Shown: positions 26,801 to 36,897, counted from the first letter of the stretch. The stretch is DNA of 64,000 nt from Modicisalibacter ilicicola DSM 19980 (GCF_900128925.1 NZ_FQUJ01000008.1:124001-188000); one strand, 5' to 3'. Notes: generated by a model from the letters alone, not told the origin. Numbers and translations: made by a program.

Positions 26801-26913
26801 GGACCGCCCCGCCGTTCCCGGCAAGGGCGATTTCACAACGAGGCATGCCGGAGGCAGGCGAGCGGAACATGCCTGGCCTTGACGAGAAGTGTCCCTCTAC
26901 CGCGCGATCACAT

Positions 26914-28260
26914 TCAAGGGGCGCTGGCGGACGTGGCCATCATCCCCTCTACGTCGGCACGCACCACGACGCACTCCATGCCCTGTCGTTTCAGTTGTGC
27001 ACAGGAGCGACGGGCCTGCCCCTCTTCCATGTCGATGAGCTGGGCACGGAATACACCCTTGTCACTCGTCGATGGTGTCACGGAAACCTGGGAATCCCGC
27101 AGATCGGTTTCGAGCCGCCTGACGGCCTCGTCCACCAGGGTTCTTGCACCGTGCGGGTCGCGGAACGCACCGACCTGTATGGCCCAGACATCCTCCGGAC
27201 GCCTCTCTTCACGACCAACCCGGGCGCGATCGACCTGGGCAATCATGCGCTGGATGGGGTCGTCCCCGACATTGCCTGCCGAGCCCACGGCAGACGCCGA
27301 AGCATCGAGGCCGACATCGGCAGGCCTTGCCGCGAGGCGACGCTCCCGGGGGGCAGCGGGCGATATCGCCCGGGTGCTGTCGAAAACATCGGCACTGGCG
27401 ATCCAGTCGCTGCGCGTCAGCAGACCGGCACGCACGAAACCATGGTCGAGCAACTTGGCCGTGTGGGAGTCCCGTGACTTGGCGGTAAAGCCGCCCATCA
27501 CCACGGTGACGAGGCGATGATCGTCGCGTACCGCCGAGGTGGCGACATTGAAACCCGACGCCCGAATGTAACCGGTCTTTAGCCCATCCGCGCCGGCATA
27601 GCTGTCGAGAAGATTGTTATGACCGGTATGGGTCTTGCCGCGATACACGAAACGGCTCCGGGAAAAGTAGTCGTAGTACTGCGGAAAATCCTGCATCAGG
27701 CTCAGGGAGAGCCTGGCCATGTCCCGGGCCGTGGTCACCTGACGGTCGTCGGGCAATCCGGAGGCGTTACGGAAGACCGTCGAGTCCATGCCCAACGCCC
27801 GCGCCTTGTCCGTCATCTGGATGGCGAAGGCGCGCTCGCTTCCTGCCAAGCCCTCGGCCACCACCACGGCGACATCGTTGGCGGAGCGTACGATCAGCGC
27901 CAGGATCGCCTCTTCCACACTGATCCGGTCACCGGGGCGCACCCAGAGCTTGGAGGGAGGTTGCGCCGCGGCACGGGAAGAGACCGGCAGGGTGTCGTCC
28001 ATCGTCAGGGAGCGATCTTCCAAGGCCTCGAACAGCAGGTAGAGCGTCATCATCTTGGTCAACGACGCGGGGTAGCGGGGAGCGTCCGCGTTGGAGGCCA
28101 GCAGGATCTCGCCACTTTCGGTGTCGATGACGATGGAAGCGTAACGAGGATTGGGTTCGGCCTGGGCCTGCAACGGAATAGATAGCGCCAGGCCGATGAA
28201 CCAGATGGAGAGAAACGTGCCCAGGCGGCGAGAGAGAATGGATGAACGGGTGGACGCCAT
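26914..28260 (-). CDS. D-alanyl-D-alanine carboxypeptidase (PBP5/6-like) with SPOR domain
   Basis: A 448-residue periplasmic penicillin-binding protein. The signal peptide ends near QAQA/E. The serine DD-peptidase motifs are all present: SLTK at 66-69, SAN at 126-128 and KTG at 228-230. Residues about 350-435 form a SPOR domain (WAIQVGAFRDPHGARTLVDE to GVFRAQLID), which binds denuded glycan at septa. This replaces the usual C-terminal domain and amphipathic anchor of PBP5. It trims pentapeptide side chains of peptidoglycan, probably at the division site. AGGGAAG precedes the start. Confidence 0.87.
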   Translation of the reverse strand: MASTRSSILSRRLGTFLSIWFIGLALSIPLQAQAEPNPRYASIVIDTESGEILLASNADAPRYPASLTKMMTLYLLFEALEDRSLTMDDTLPVSSRAAAQPPSKLWVRPGDRISVEEAILALIVRSANDVAVVVAEGLAGSERAFAIQMTDKARALGMDSTVFRNASGLPDDRQVTTARDMARLSLSLMQDFPQYYDYFSRSRFVYRGKTHTGHNNLLDSYAGADGLKTGYIRASGFNVATSAVRDDHRLVTVVMGGFTAKSRDSHTAKLLDHGFVRAGLLTRSDWIASADVFDSTRAISPAAPRERRLAARPADVGLDASASAVGSAGNVGDDPIQRMIAQVDRARVGREERRPEDVWAIQVGAFRDPHGARTLVDEAVRRLETDLRDSQVSVTPSTSDKGVFRAQLIDMEEGQARRSCAQLKRQGMECVVVRADVEGMMATSASAP

Positions 28261-28697
28261 GGATCTTCCCTTGCGCTTGTTATGTGGATGTCGAGTGCTG
28301 CCACGGCATGCCGTGCCATGATTTCAATATGTAACAGGGTAGTTACAATAAACGCTATTCGCCAGCCCTCTGTCAACGGTCTGCGGCTGACGTGTTCCGA
28401 GTCCGGGCATTGTCCAGACTCATTAGGGCTCGCTCAAGTGCCGAAGAGCCCTGGTTTCCTCAAGCGCTTCTTGGTGCGCCTTTCCTACTCAGCCTGCCAC
28501 CCACTCAATTTTTTCGTTCGAAGGTCGTTATTAAATTCTGGGAACGAGCGCCATGCCTTTGATGAGGTCGACGGGCAGATAACTGTCATTACATCACGAA
28601 AAGTTGCCTTGCATGGCATGAACACCCGCCTTTTTCGAGGCTAATCCATGAATTTGAAAATTTGCAGTTTGTAATCGATCGAGCGAGGGCGGGACAG
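28261..28697. other. Intergenic region between dacA-like and HD-GYP genes
   Basis: About 440 bp without a convincing gene. It must hold the divergent promoters of both neighbours. A hairpin AGGGCTC (28425-28431) with GAGCCCT (28446-28452) is visible. The open frame at 28282-28644 has no family features, and its composition does not resemble the neighbouring proteins. Confidence 0.6.
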
Positions 28698-29957
28698 ATG
28701 CAGCAGTTAGGCGAACATGACACGACTCCTGAGCAGTTGATCCGCGTGCCTGTCACCTGCCTTCAGGCAGGCATGTTCGTCGCCGCGCTCGATCGCCCCT
28801 GGATAGAAACGCCCTTTCTTCTTGAGGGGCTGCTGCTCAGGGAAAGCAGGGATATCCACAGGCTCCAGCGCCATTGCCGGCACGTCTACGTGGACGCGGA
28901 GCGTTCCGAAACAGGCGTGCAGGCAACACTGCGCGGCCTGCAGACGCTCAAGGGCCCGTCATCGCCTCGCCGGCCGTTTCCGGCCCGGCGGCCATACCCC
29001 ATCCAGCGGCCGGTCGAGCAGGAATTCGTCTACGCCAGGCATGACTTCAACAATGCCAAGGAGATGGTGCATCGTCTGCTGCGGGACAAGCATGATTGGC
29101 ATCGCGACATTCCCAAGGTCAAGCAGACGGTCAGCCGCTTCGCCGGGTCGATTCTTGCCAACCCCAGCGCGCTCGGCTGGCTGACCCGTCTCAAGCACAA
29201 GAGCGAGTACACCGCGGAACACTGTCTTAACGTCGGCATCCTGGCCATGACCCTGGGCCGTCACCTGGGTCAGGACCGCAATCGGATCGAGGAGCTGGGT
29301 CTTGCCGGCATGCTGCATGACCTGGGCAAGATGAAGCTCGATCAGGCCATACTTGCCAAGCCCGGCAAGCTGACGCACGAGGAATTTGCTCACGTGAAGA
29401 CGCATACGCTCGAGGGCTACGCCATGCTGGAGAACGAGGAGGGGCTGCCCACCGTCGTCCGGGAAGCATGCAGGGACCATCACGAGCGTCTTGATGGCAG
29501 TGGCTATCCGCATGGCAAGCGAGCAGGTGACATCGGCGAAACAGCGAGAATCATCGCCATCGTGGATACCTACGACGCCATCAGCAGCAGGCGCGTCTAC
29601 GAAGAGGCTCGCCCTACCCCCGAAGCGCTGCGCATTCTCTACCAGGCCCGAGGCACCCTCTACGATGATGAACTGGTCATACGTTTCATCGAATGCATCG
29701 GGGTCTATCCGCCGGGCTCCATCGTGGAATTGAACAACGGGATGGTGGGGGTCGTGCTCTCCGTGGAACCGGACAAGCGGCTCAAGCCCCGGCTCTTGTT
29801 GATGCTCGACGAACGGAAAGCCCTGATGCCGAAAACGGTGATCGATCTGGCGGATGCCAGCGTGTCGAGCGACAGGCAGATGCATGTCAGAAAGGTGCTG
29901 CCCCCGGGGGCCTTCGGTATCCACCTGGAAGGCCTGATGGAACACTTGATCCCCTGA
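28698..29957 (+). CDS. HD-GYP cyclic-di-GMP phosphodiesterase with DUF3391 N-terminus
   Basis: A 419-residue cytoplasmic enzyme. The N-terminal part (TPEQLIRVPVTCLQAGMFVA) is the DUF3391 type. The HD-GYP domain follows, with HD at 207-208 (GMLHDLGKMKL), CRDHHERLDGSGYP at 258-271 containing the GYP signature, and IIAIVDTYDAISSRR. All metal-binding residues appear present, so it should hydrolyse c-di-GMP and favour motility over biofilm. The methionine at 28698 is preferred over the TTG at 28662 because the family begins here. Confidence 0.87.
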   Translation: MQQLGEHDTTPEQLIRVPVTCLQAGMFVAALDRPWIETPFLLEGLLLRESRDIHRLQRHCRHVYVDAERSETGVQATLRGLQTLKGPSSPRRPFPARRPYPIQRPVEQEFVYARHDFNNAKEMVHRLLRDKHDWHRDIPKVKQTVSRFAGSILANPSALGWLTRLKHKSEYTAEHCLNVGILAMTLGRHLGQDRNRIEELGLAGMLHDLGKMKLDQAILAKPGKLTHEEFAHVKTHTLEGYAMLENEEGLPTVVREACRDHHERLDGSGYPHGKRAGDIGETARIIAIVDTYDAISSRRVYEEARPTPEALRILYQARGTLYDDELVIRFIECIGVYPPGSIVELNNGMVGVVLSVEPDKRLKPRLLLMLDERKALMPKTVIDLADASVSSDRQMHVRKVLPPGAFGIHLEGLMEHLIP

Positions 29958-30000
29958 AAGCAGCCATGTGACGTCCCTGCCAGAGCCGTTTCATGGCGAT

Positions 30001-30027
30001 AAAAAGGGCGCGACTCTCGTCGCGCCC
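30001..30027 (-). terminator. Rho-independent terminator of the alcohol-oxidation operon
   Basis: Read on the minus strand, GGGCGCGAC, loop GAGA, GTCGCGCCC is followed directly by TTTTT. It is a textbook terminator, 25 bp beyond the adhP stop. Confidence 0.88.
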
Positions 30028-30051
30028 AGGGTTCACTTCTACCGGCGGCCG

Positions 30052-31080
30052 TCAGCTTGCCAGGTCCATCACCACCCGCCCTTCGATCTTGCCATCCATC
30101 ATGCGCGAGAGAATATCGTTGATGTTCTCCAGGCGGTCGGTGGTCACCGTCGCCTTGACCTTGCCTTCTCCGGCAAACTGCAGCGCCTCCTGCAAGTCGC
30201 TGCGAGTGCCGACGATGGAGCCTCGCACGGTAATGCCGTTGAGCACCGTCTCGAAGATCGGCAGCGGGAAGTTCCCCGGCGGCAGGCCGTTGAGCGAGAT
30301 GGTGCCGCCACGGCGCACCATGCCCTGGGCCTGCTCGAAGGCCTTGGGCGAGACTGCGGTGACCAGCACGCCATGGGCGCCGCCGATCTCCTTCTTCAGG
30401 TAGGCCACCGGATCGGTCTTCATCGCATTGACCGTCACCGTGGCGCCCAGACGCTCGGCCAGGGCCAGCTTGCCGTCGTCGATGTCCACCGCGGCCACGT
30501 TCAGGCCCATGGTCTTGGCATACTGCACTGCCATGTGCCCCAGCCCGCCGATGCCCGAGATCACCACCCACTGCCCCGGTTTCGTGTCGGTCATCTTGAG
30601 GCCCTTGTAGACCGTGACGCCGGCACACAGCACCGGGGCGATATCGACGAAGTCGACGCTGTCCGGCAGGTGGCCGACGTAAGCCGCTCTGCCCACCGCG
30701 TAGTCGGCGAAACCGCCGTTGACCGAATAACCGGTATTCTGCTGAGATTCACACAGCGTCTCCCAGCCTCGCAGGCAGTGTTCGCAATGGCCGCAGGCGG
30801 AGTAGAGCCAGGGGATGCCAACCCGATCACCCTCCTTGACGTAGTCGACCCCCGCACCCACCGCCGCGACATGCCCGACGCCTTCGTGCCCCGGGATGAA
30901 AGGCGGCTCGGGCTTGACCGGCCAGTCGCCGTGGGCAGCGTGCAGATCGGTGTGGCAGACGCCGGAAGCGGCGATCTTGACCAGCACCTCGCCCTTGCCG
31001 GGACGCGGCACTTCCACTTCCTCGATTTCCAGCGGTTGGCCGAAGGCGCGAACCACCGCGGCTTTCATTGTCTTGTCCAC
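30052..31080 (-). CDS. adhP: Zinc-dependent alcohol dehydrogenase AdhP
   Basis: A 342-residue medium-chain dehydrogenase that oxidises primary alcohols to aldehydes with NAD+. The catalytic zinc ligands are Cys42 (SGVCHTDLH) and His65-Glu66 (PGHEGVGH). The structural zinc cysteines are at 96, 99, 102 and 110, and the Rossmann motif is [14 protein letters not shown]. The start is GTG at 31080 with AGGAG 8 bp upstream; an internal ATG at 31068 is the alternative. It is the last gene of the monooxygenase, aldehyde dehydrogenase and alcohol dehydrogenase series, ending at a strong terminator. Confidence 0.9.
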   Translation of the reverse strand: MDKTMKAAVVRAFGQPLEIEEVEVPRPGKGEVLVKIAASGVCHTDLHAAHGDWPVKPEPPFIPGHEGVGHVAAVGAGVDYVKEGDRVGIPWLYSACGHCEHCLRGWETLCESQQNTGYSVNGGFADYAVGRAAYVGHLPDSVDFVDIAPVLCAGVTVYKGLKMTDTKPGQWVVISGIGGLGHMAVQYAKTMGLNVAAVDIDDGKLALAERLGATVTVNAMKTDPVAYLKKEIGGAHGVLVTAVSPKAFEQAQGMVRRGGTISLNGLPPGNFPLPIFETVLNGITVRGSIVGTRSDLQEALQFAGEGKVKATVTTDRLENINDILSRMMDGKIEGRVVMDLAS

Positions 31081-31142
31081 TATGCTTGCTCCTGTTATCG
31101 AGGGGCGGCCACGATGCCGCCCCGGAACGGATCACCACTGCA

Positions 31143-32663
31143 TCAGAAGAAGCCCATCGGGTTGATGTCGTAGCTGACCAGCAGGTTCTTGGTCTGCTGA
31201 TAGTGTTCGAGGGCCATCTTGTGGGTCTCGCGACCGATGCCGGACTTCTTGTAGCCACCGAAGGCCGCATGGGCCGGGTACTGGTGGTAGCAGTTGGTCC
31301 AGACGCGCCCGGCCTGGATGGCGCGTCCCATGCGGAAGGCGACGTTCATGTCCCGGGTCCAGACACCGGCACCGAGGCCAAACTCGGTGTCGTTGGCGAT
31401 CGCCAGCGCCTCGGCTTCGTCCTTGAAGGTGGTCACGGAAACCACCGGGCCGAAGATCTCCTCCTGGAACACGCGCATCTTGTTGTCGCCCTTGAGCAGG
31501 GTCGGCTGGATGTAATAGCCCCGGGAGAGTTCCGGGTCGAGGGTTTCCTTGCCACCGCCGGTCAGAAACTCGGCGCCCTCCTCGCGAGCCACATCCATGT
31601 AGGACATGATCTTGTCGAACTGCTCCTCGGAAACCTGGGCGCCGACCTGCACGTCAGTATCCAGCGGGTTGCCGCGCTTGATGGCCTGGGTGCGCTCCAT
31701 GACCTTGGCCATGAAGGCATCGTACATGCGCTCCTGCACCAGTGCCCGGGAGGGGCAGGTACACACCTCGCCCTGGTTGAGGAAGGCCAACACCAGCCCC
31801 TCCACCGCCTTGTCGATGAACTCCGGCTCGGCGTTCATGATGTCGGCGAAATAGATGTTGGGCGACTTGCCACCCAGTTCCACGGTGGAAGGAATGATGT
31901 TCTCGGCGGCGCACTTGAGGATGTGGGAACCCACCGGCGTGGAACCGGTGAAGGCGATCTTGGCGATGCGCTTGTGGGTCGCCAACGCCTGGCCGGCCTC
32001 TTCGCCGTAGCCGTTGACGATGTTGAGCACCCCCGGGGGCAAGAGATCCTGAATCAGCTCCACCACCTTGAGGATCGACACCGGGGTCTGCTCGGCGGGC
32101 TTCAATACCACGCAGTTGCCGGCGGCCAGGGCCGGCGCCAGTTTCCAGGTGGCCATCAGGATCGGGAAGTTCCAGGGAATGATCTGCCCCACCACGCCCA
32201 GGGGTTCATGGAAGTGATAGGCCACGGTGTTGGCATCGATGTCAGCCGCGGTGCCTTCCTGGGCGCGAATGCAGCCGGCGAAGTAGCGGAAATGGTCCAC
32301 CGCCAGGGGCAGGTCGGCGTTCAGCGTCTCGCGTACCGCCTTGCCGTTGTCCCAGGTCTCGGCGACGGCGAGCATCTCCAGGTTCTGCTCGATGCGGTCG
32401 GCGATCTTGAGCAGGATATTGCTGCGCTCGGCGGCCGAGGTCCTGCCCCAGGCCGGCGCGGCCTGATGCGCGGCATCCACGGCCTTGTCGATATCCTCGG
32501 CGGTGGAGCGTGCCACTTCACAGAACACCTCGCCGGTGACCGGGGTGATGTTCTCGAAGTACTGACCTTTGATAGGATCGACGAACTCACCGCCGATGTA
32601 ATTGCCGTAGCGCTTGTCGAAGGCAACGAGGGCACCCTCGCTACCGGGGTTGGCGTAGATCAT
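31143..32663 (-). CDS. exaC: NAD-dependent acetaldehyde/aldehyde dehydrogenase (AldB/ExaC type)
   Basis: A 506-residue aldehyde dehydrogenase. The catalytic residues are Cys301 in [11 protein letters not shown] and Glu262 in [12 protein letters not shown]; the NAD-binding site includes [12 protein letters not shown] and [11 protein letters not shown]. The CTCPSR form is typical of E. coli AldB and P. aeruginosa ExaC, which oxidise acetaldehyde. The start at 32663 has AGGAG upstream. It lies between the flavin monooxygenase (133 bp upstream) and adhP (62 bp downstream), in the same direction. It would convert the aldehyde made by AdhP to the acid. Confidence 0.9.
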   Translation of the reverse strand: MIYANPGSEGALVAFDKRYGNYIGGEFVDPIKGQYFENITPVTGEVFCEVARSTAEDIDKAVDAAHQAAPAWGRTSAAERSNILLKIADRIEQNLEMLAVAETWDNGKAVRETLNADLPLAVDHFRYFAGCIRAQEGTAADIDANTVAYHFHEPLGVVGQIIPWNFPILMATWKLAPALAAGNCVVLKPAEQTPVSILKVVELIQDLLPPGVLNIVNGYGEEAGQALATHKRIAKIAFTGSTPVGSHILKCAAENIIPSTVELGGKSPNIYFADIMNAEPEFIDKAVEGLVLAFLNQGEVCTCPSRALVQERMYDAFMAKVMERTQAIKRGNPLDTDVQVGAQVSEEQFDKIMSYMDVAREEGAEFLTGGGKETLDPELSRGYYIQPTLLKGDNKMRVFQEEIFGPVVSVTTFKDEAEALAIANDTEFGLGAGVWTRDMNVAFRMGRAIQAGRVWTNCYHQYPAHAAFGGYKKSGIGRETHKMALEHYQQTKNLLVSYDINPMGFF

Positions 32664-32796
32664 GATGAGGCTCCTGTAAGAATGTTGTCGTTGTGTGGAT
32701 CCTTGACAGTGTTGGACACGCCAGCGAAAGGCAACATACTTCCTTGGCAGGAACAAGCCTCCTCCTTTGGTAGGAGGAGCCGGGAAGCAGGGTCAA

Positions 32797-34596
32797 TCAG
32801 GATAAGTGGTGCACTTCCTGTAGACCGTAGACCGGCGTGGGGATGCCTTCCATCCGCGCCTTGAGTTGCAGTGCCAGGTAGTGGGAGTAGTGACGGGACT
32901 GGTGCAGGTTGCCACCGTGGAACCACAGCGCTTCCTGTTGGGTCGGCTTCCACATGTTGCGCAGCTCCCCCTCCCAGGGCCCGGGATCCTTGGCAGTGTT
33001 GGAGCCCAGTCCCCAGCACTTGCCGACCTTGTCCGCCACCTCCTGGGAAATCAGCTTGGCCGCCCAGCCATTCATCGAGCCGAAGCCCGTGGCCAGTACG
33101 ATCAGATCGGCGGGGAGTTCGGTGCCGTCGGTCAGCGTGACGGAGTGCTCGTTTATCCTCTCGATCGTCACTCCGCTGGCAAGCTTGATGTCGCCATTGG
33201 CGATCAGCTCCGAGGCCCCCACATCGATGTAGTAGCCGGAGCCCCGACGCAGATACTTGAGGAACAGCCCCGAGTCGTCGGCACCGAAATCCAGCAGGAA
33301 GCCGGCGTCCTCCAGCCTCTGGTAGAACTCGGCGTCCCGCTCGCGAATGACGTCGAAGGCCGGCCTCTGGAAGTCGGGTAGCACCTTGTAGGGAATCGAG
33401 GCGAAGGTAAGATCGGCTTTCGAGGTCGTCACGCCGGCCTCGACGGCTTCCTCGGAATAGAGCGGCCCCAGGACCTCTTCCATCAGCGAGTCGGACTTGA
33501 CGATATGGGTCGAGGAACGCTGCACCATGGTCACATCGGCCCCGTTCTCCCACAGGTCGCCAGCGATGTCGTGGGCCGAGTTGTTGGCGCCGAGCACGAT
33601 GCACCGCTTGCCGCCATACTCTTCACCGCCCGGGTGTCGACTCGAGTGATGAAGCTGGCCTTTGAAGGATTCGGCCCCGGGAATCTCGGGGACGTTGGGC
33701 ATGCCGGACATGCCGGTGGCCAGGATCAGCTGCTGGGGGCGCAGCACGACCTCCTCGCCATGGCGGACGACCCGCACGACCCACTCGCCGGCAATCTCAT
33801 CAAAATAGGCGGACTGGCACTGGGTCGAACTCCAGTAATTGAGCTCCATCACCTTGGTGTACATCTCCAGCCAGTCACCGATCTTGTCCTTCGGCGAGAA
33901 CACCGGCCAGGTCTCGGGAAAGGGCATGTACGGTAGGTGGTCGTACCACACCGGGTCGTGCAGGCAGAGTGACTTGTAGCGGTTGCGCCACGAGTCTCCC
34001 GCCCGGGCGTTGCGCTCGACGATGAGGGTGGGCACACCGAGCTGCTTGAGTCTTGCTCCCAGGCCGATGCCGCCCTGGCCGCCACCGATGATCACGCAGT
34101 AAGGCTGGTGTTCGTAACCCAGGCTCCGTTCCTCTTCCTGCTTGCGCTCGAGCCAGCTACGCCGATTCCTGGTCGCGCCATGCTCGGCGCCCTTGGGGCG
34201 CTTATGGCCCTTGGGCTCCGGGAAGTCCTTGAGTTCCGACATGGTGGTCAACAGCGTCCAGCACTTGCCATCCTTCAGCCTTAGCAGGCCTTTTCCGTTC
34301 GCCACAGCGGTCTCGAAGGTCATCCAGGCTTCCACCACACCCTCCGACTCGCTGGCCTCGCCCTCCATTTGCCAATTCTCGGGGCGTGTCTCGTCGAGGG
34401 TGGCATCGAGCATCGACTGGATCTCATCCTTGCCCTCCACTGTCCTGATGTTCCAGGTGAAGGCGATCAAGTCTCGCCAGTAGCAGTCGTCCTGAAACAG
34501 GGCCATTACCCGCGGGAGATCCTGCTTACGCAGGGCGGCATCGAAATCGGTCAACCATTGGTTGACCTGCTGGGTCGGTGTGCTTGTTGTCATCAT
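32797..34596 (-). CDS. NTF2-like / flavin-containing monooxygenase fusion
   Basis: A 599-residue two-part protein. Residues about 10-125 are NTF2/SnoaL-like (WLTDFDAALRKQDLPRVMAL). Residues about 163-599 are a group B flavin monooxygenase: FAD motif GGGQGGIGLG (171-180), the FMO-type FKGQLHHSSRHPGG, NADPH motif GANNSAHDIAGDL and LIVLATGFGSMNGW. Such enzymes oxygenate ketones, amines or sulfides; the substrate here is unknown. The tandem ATG at 34596/34593 has GGAG upstream. A sigma-54 promoter at 34668-34653 should drive the operon under the divergent AcoR-like activator. Confidence 0.82.
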   Translation of the reverse strand: MMTTSTPTQQVNQWLTDFDAALRKQDLPRVMALFQDDCYWRDLIAFTWNIRTVEGKDEIQSMLDATLDETRPENWQMEGEASESEGVVEAWMTFETAVANGKGLLRLKDGKCWTLLTTMSELKDFPEPKGHKRPKGAEHGATRNRRSWLERKQEEERSLGYEHQPYCVIIGGGQGGIGLGARLKQLGVPTLIVERNARAGDSWRNRYKSLCLHDPVWYDHLPYMPFPETWPVFSPKDKIGDWLEMYTKVMELNYWSSTQCQSAYFDEIAGEWVVRVVRHGEEVVLRPQQLILATGMSGMPNVPEIPGAESFKGQLHHSSRHPGGEEYGGKRCIVLGANNSAHDIAGDLWENGADVTMVQRSSTHIVKSDSLMEEVLGPLYSEEAVEAGVTTSKADLTFASIPYKVLPDFQRPAFDVIRERDAEFYQRLEDAGFLLDFGADDSGLFLKYLRRGSGYYIDVGASELIANGDIKLASGVTIERINEHSVTLTDGTELPADLIVLATGFGSMNGWAAKLISQEVADKVGKCWGLGSNTAKDPGPWEGELRNMWKPTQQEALWFHGGNLHQSRHYSHYLALQLKARMEGIPTPVYGLQEVHHLS

Positions 34597-34652
34597 TGTT
34601 CTCCGTCTCCTGTCATGGGCTGTCACTTATTGAGCTAGCGCCCCAAACCTAT

Positions 34653-34668
34653 GGCAGGATTCATGCCA
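34653..34668 (-). promoter_or_regulatory. Sigma-54 (-24/-12) promoter of the monooxygenase operon
   Basis: On the minus strand TGGCATGAATCCTGCC has GG and GC at exactly the -24/-12 spacing of the consensus TGGCACG, 4 bp, TTGCA. It lies about 57 bp upstream of the monooxygenase ATG. The divergent gene encodes a sigma-54 activator, which supports the call. Confidence 0.75.
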
Positions 34669-34757
34669 GACGACGGCGATGATCAACAAATCCTTCGCAT
34701 GGAAATGATTTAACAGGCTTTTTCCTAGTACCCGGCGGGAAGTGTCCAGGCGCCAGC

Positions 34758-34826
34758 GGTGTAACGCTGCCGTGCTGTACATGACAGCTGTCACGCCCAG
34801 GAAGAAGGAAACGTTACACCTGTAAC
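34758..34826. promoter_or_regulatory. Inverted repeats, candidate activator binding sites
   Basis: Between the divergent genes lie GGTGTAACG (34758-34766) and its exact inverse CGTTACACC (34812-34820), the perfect palindrome TGACAGCTGTCA (34782-34793), and GTTACACCTGTAAC (34813-34826). They stand about 90-160 bp upstream of the -24/-12 promoter, the normal place for sigma-54 activator sites. Confidence 0.55.
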
Positions 34827-34941
34827 CCTCGACCAAGGATGAAGCCTTCGCTGATTGACTTCCCCTAGGAGGGGCATAGGCTGAGAACAGGATTGCCAAG
34901 CCGCCGGTTTCCAGCAAGGTGAGCGATCCTCGGAGGCAGCG

Positions 34942-36897
34942 ATGGACCTGCGAGCTGAAAAACGCCAGCACATCGATACCCTCATCCAGCTCAGCGAGGG
35001 TAAAGAAAACGGGACAGGCTCTTTCAGGGACGTGATCCGTCGCTCCTGGGAGCGTTGCATGGGCGAATACCGGCTCGACCCCAGTCGACCACGGGCTGCC
35101 AGAGTGGTCACCCACCAGACCCTGCGCGAACACCAGGAAACCGTCGACGAGCTATTGCATGTCGCACGCGTCGGCGTCGATCGGCTCTATGCCCAGATCG
35201 CTCAGCTCGGCTATGTTTTGCTGCTGACCGATAATCGCGGCATCGCCGTGGAATTTCGTGGCGAGCGCCAGCAGGATCTCGCCCTGCGCAAGGCCGGTCT
35301 TTATCTCGGCGCCGACTGGGATGAGCGCTATGCTGGCACTTGCGCCGTGGGTACCTGTCTCCACGACGCTCAAGCGATTACCTGCCATCAGAGCGAACAT
35401 TTCGATGCGACCCACATCAGCCTGACCTGCACGGCGGCTCCCATTACCGACCCTCAGGGCCAGGTGATCGCCGTGCTGGACATTTCCGCGCTGCGGTCAC
35501 CCCGCTTCCTCGAAAGCCAGAACTTCGTGCTTCCGCTCGTGAATCTGTATGCGCGAATGATCGAGGATGCCTATTTCATGCATCGCTATCGCGATTGTCT
35601 GATCCTTCGCTACGACACGGCCCGGGAGTTCGTGCATCTCAATGGCAAGGGGCTCATCGCCATCGAGGAAAACGGCAGTATCATCGCCGCCAACAGCAAC
35701 GGACGTCTCATGATCGACGCGCATCTACGTCGCTGGCCTGCCTGGTCGCCGGGCTGGTCCCCTTCGATCACCGAATTGTTCGACGTCGAGATATCGGAAG
35801 TGCTGGGCATTCTGTCGACAAGCGATGATCATCTCCGGGCCGTACGCGCTCGCGCCGGCGACATCACCTATTTCGCCACCCTGATCGAGCCCCGGCGACG
35901 TCGAATAGTCGGCCAGTCATTGCCCACGTCACCGACGCCTGTCCCGGCGTTGGATGTACTCGCCACCGACGATCCATCCATGCACAAGGTGCTCAAGCTC
36001 GCCAGGCGGCTGTGCAACGAGGAAGTGAACGTACTTATCACCGGCGAAACGGGGACCGGCAAGGAGGTGCTGGCCCGCGCCTTGCACGAAAGCGGCAGCC
36101 GCGCCAAGGGGCCATTCATCGCTGTCAACTGTGCCGCCATCCCTGAATCATTGATCGAGAGTGAACTGTTCGGCTATCTGCCAGGAGCCTTCACCGGCGG
36201 CCGTCGCAAGGGCATGCGTGGGCTGATTCAACAGGCCGATGGTGGCACGCTCTTCCTCGACGAGATTGGTGACATGCCACTCCCCTTGCAGACGCGATTG
36301 CTGCGGGTTATCGCGGAGCGTGAGGTGATGCCGCTGGGCGCCGAACGGGCGATCCCTGTCGACCTGCGCGTGATCACCGCCACTCATCGCGACATGAGCA
36401 GGCTGGTCGCCGATGGCCATTTACGCGAGGATCTTTATTACCGGATCAATGGCGCCCACCTGCGGCTGCCGCCCCTGCGCGAGCGAGCGGATCGCCACTA
36501 TATAATTCGCAGCGTCTTTGACGCCCTGGTCGCTGAGCGCCAGCAAAGGGGGCGACTGCGTGCCGATGCCATGAGCGCGCTCCTTGCCTATACCTGGCCG
36601 GGTAACATCCGGCAGTTGAAGAACGCCCTTGCCTTTGCCTTGGCGACCGTCGAGGGTGACGATATCACCGTTTACGACCTGCCGGAGGAGTGCCTCGGCG
36701 ATAAGCCACCACCGCCTGTAACGCTGATCCAAGCCCCCGCTGAATCACCCGCCGACGACAGCCAGGTGCTGCTCGATCTGTTGCGCCATGCCCGCTGGAA
36801 CATCAGCCAGGTCGCGCGCCGCTTGGGCGTATCGAGACCCACCGTCTATCGCCGGATGCGCCGGCATGGGCTCATTCCACCCAATCAGCTAAGGTGA
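34942..36897 (+). CDS. acoR: AcoR-type sigma-54-dependent transcriptional activator
   Basis: A 651-residue regulator. The N-terminal half holds a GAF-type sensor domain (TDNRGIAVEFRGERQQDLALR, without its last residue or first, through GTCLHDAQAITC). The AAA+ domain starts near residue 330, with Walker A GETGTGKE near 367, the sigma-54 contact loop GAFTGG near 415 and Walker B GGTLFLDEIGDMP. A Fis-type helix-turn-helix closes the protein (WNISQVARRLGVSRPTVYRR). It should activate the divergent monooxygenase operon when it binds an alcohol- or aldehyde-related signal. The contact loop has Gly in place of the common final Ala of GAFTGA. Confidence 0.85.
   Translation: MDLRAEKRQHIDTLIQLSEGKENGTGSFRDVIRRSWERCMGEYRLDPSRPRAARVVTHQTLREHQETVDELLHVARVGVDRLYAQIAQLGYVLLLTDNRGIAVEFRGERQQDLALRKAGLYLGADWDERYAGTCAVGTCLHDAQAITCHQSEHFDATHISLTCTAAPITDPQGQVIAVLDISALRSPRFLESQNFVLPLVNLYARMIEDAYFMHRYRDCLILRYDTAREFVHLNGKGLIAIEENGSIIAANSNGRLMIDAHLRRWPAWSPGWSPSITELFDVEISEVLGILSTSDDHLRAVRARAGDITYFATLIEPRRRRIVGQSLPTSPTPVPALDVLATDDPSMHKVLKLARRLCNEEVNVLITGETGTGKEVLARALHESGSRAKGPFIAVNCAAIPESLIESELFGYLPGAFTGGRRKGMRGLIQQADGGTLFLDEIGDMPLPLQTRLLRVIAEREVMPLGAERAIPVDLRVITATHRDMSRLVADGHLREDLYYRINGAHLRLPPLRERADRHYIIRSVFDALVAERQQRGRLRADAMSALLAYTWPGNIRQLKNALAFALATVEGDDITVYDLPEECLGDKPPPPVTLIQAPAESPADDSQVLLDLLRHARWNISQVARRLGVSRPTVYRRMRRHGLIPPNQLR

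Noticed and set aside
28282-28644. 120-codon open frame before the HD-GYP gene
   Set aside because: No family likeness, no ribosome site and composition unlike a protein; treated as intergenic.
31068-32864. 598-codon open frame opposite the aldehyde dehydrogenase
   Set aside because: Same reason: the dehydrogenase motifs are on the minus strand and the antisense frame is compositional.
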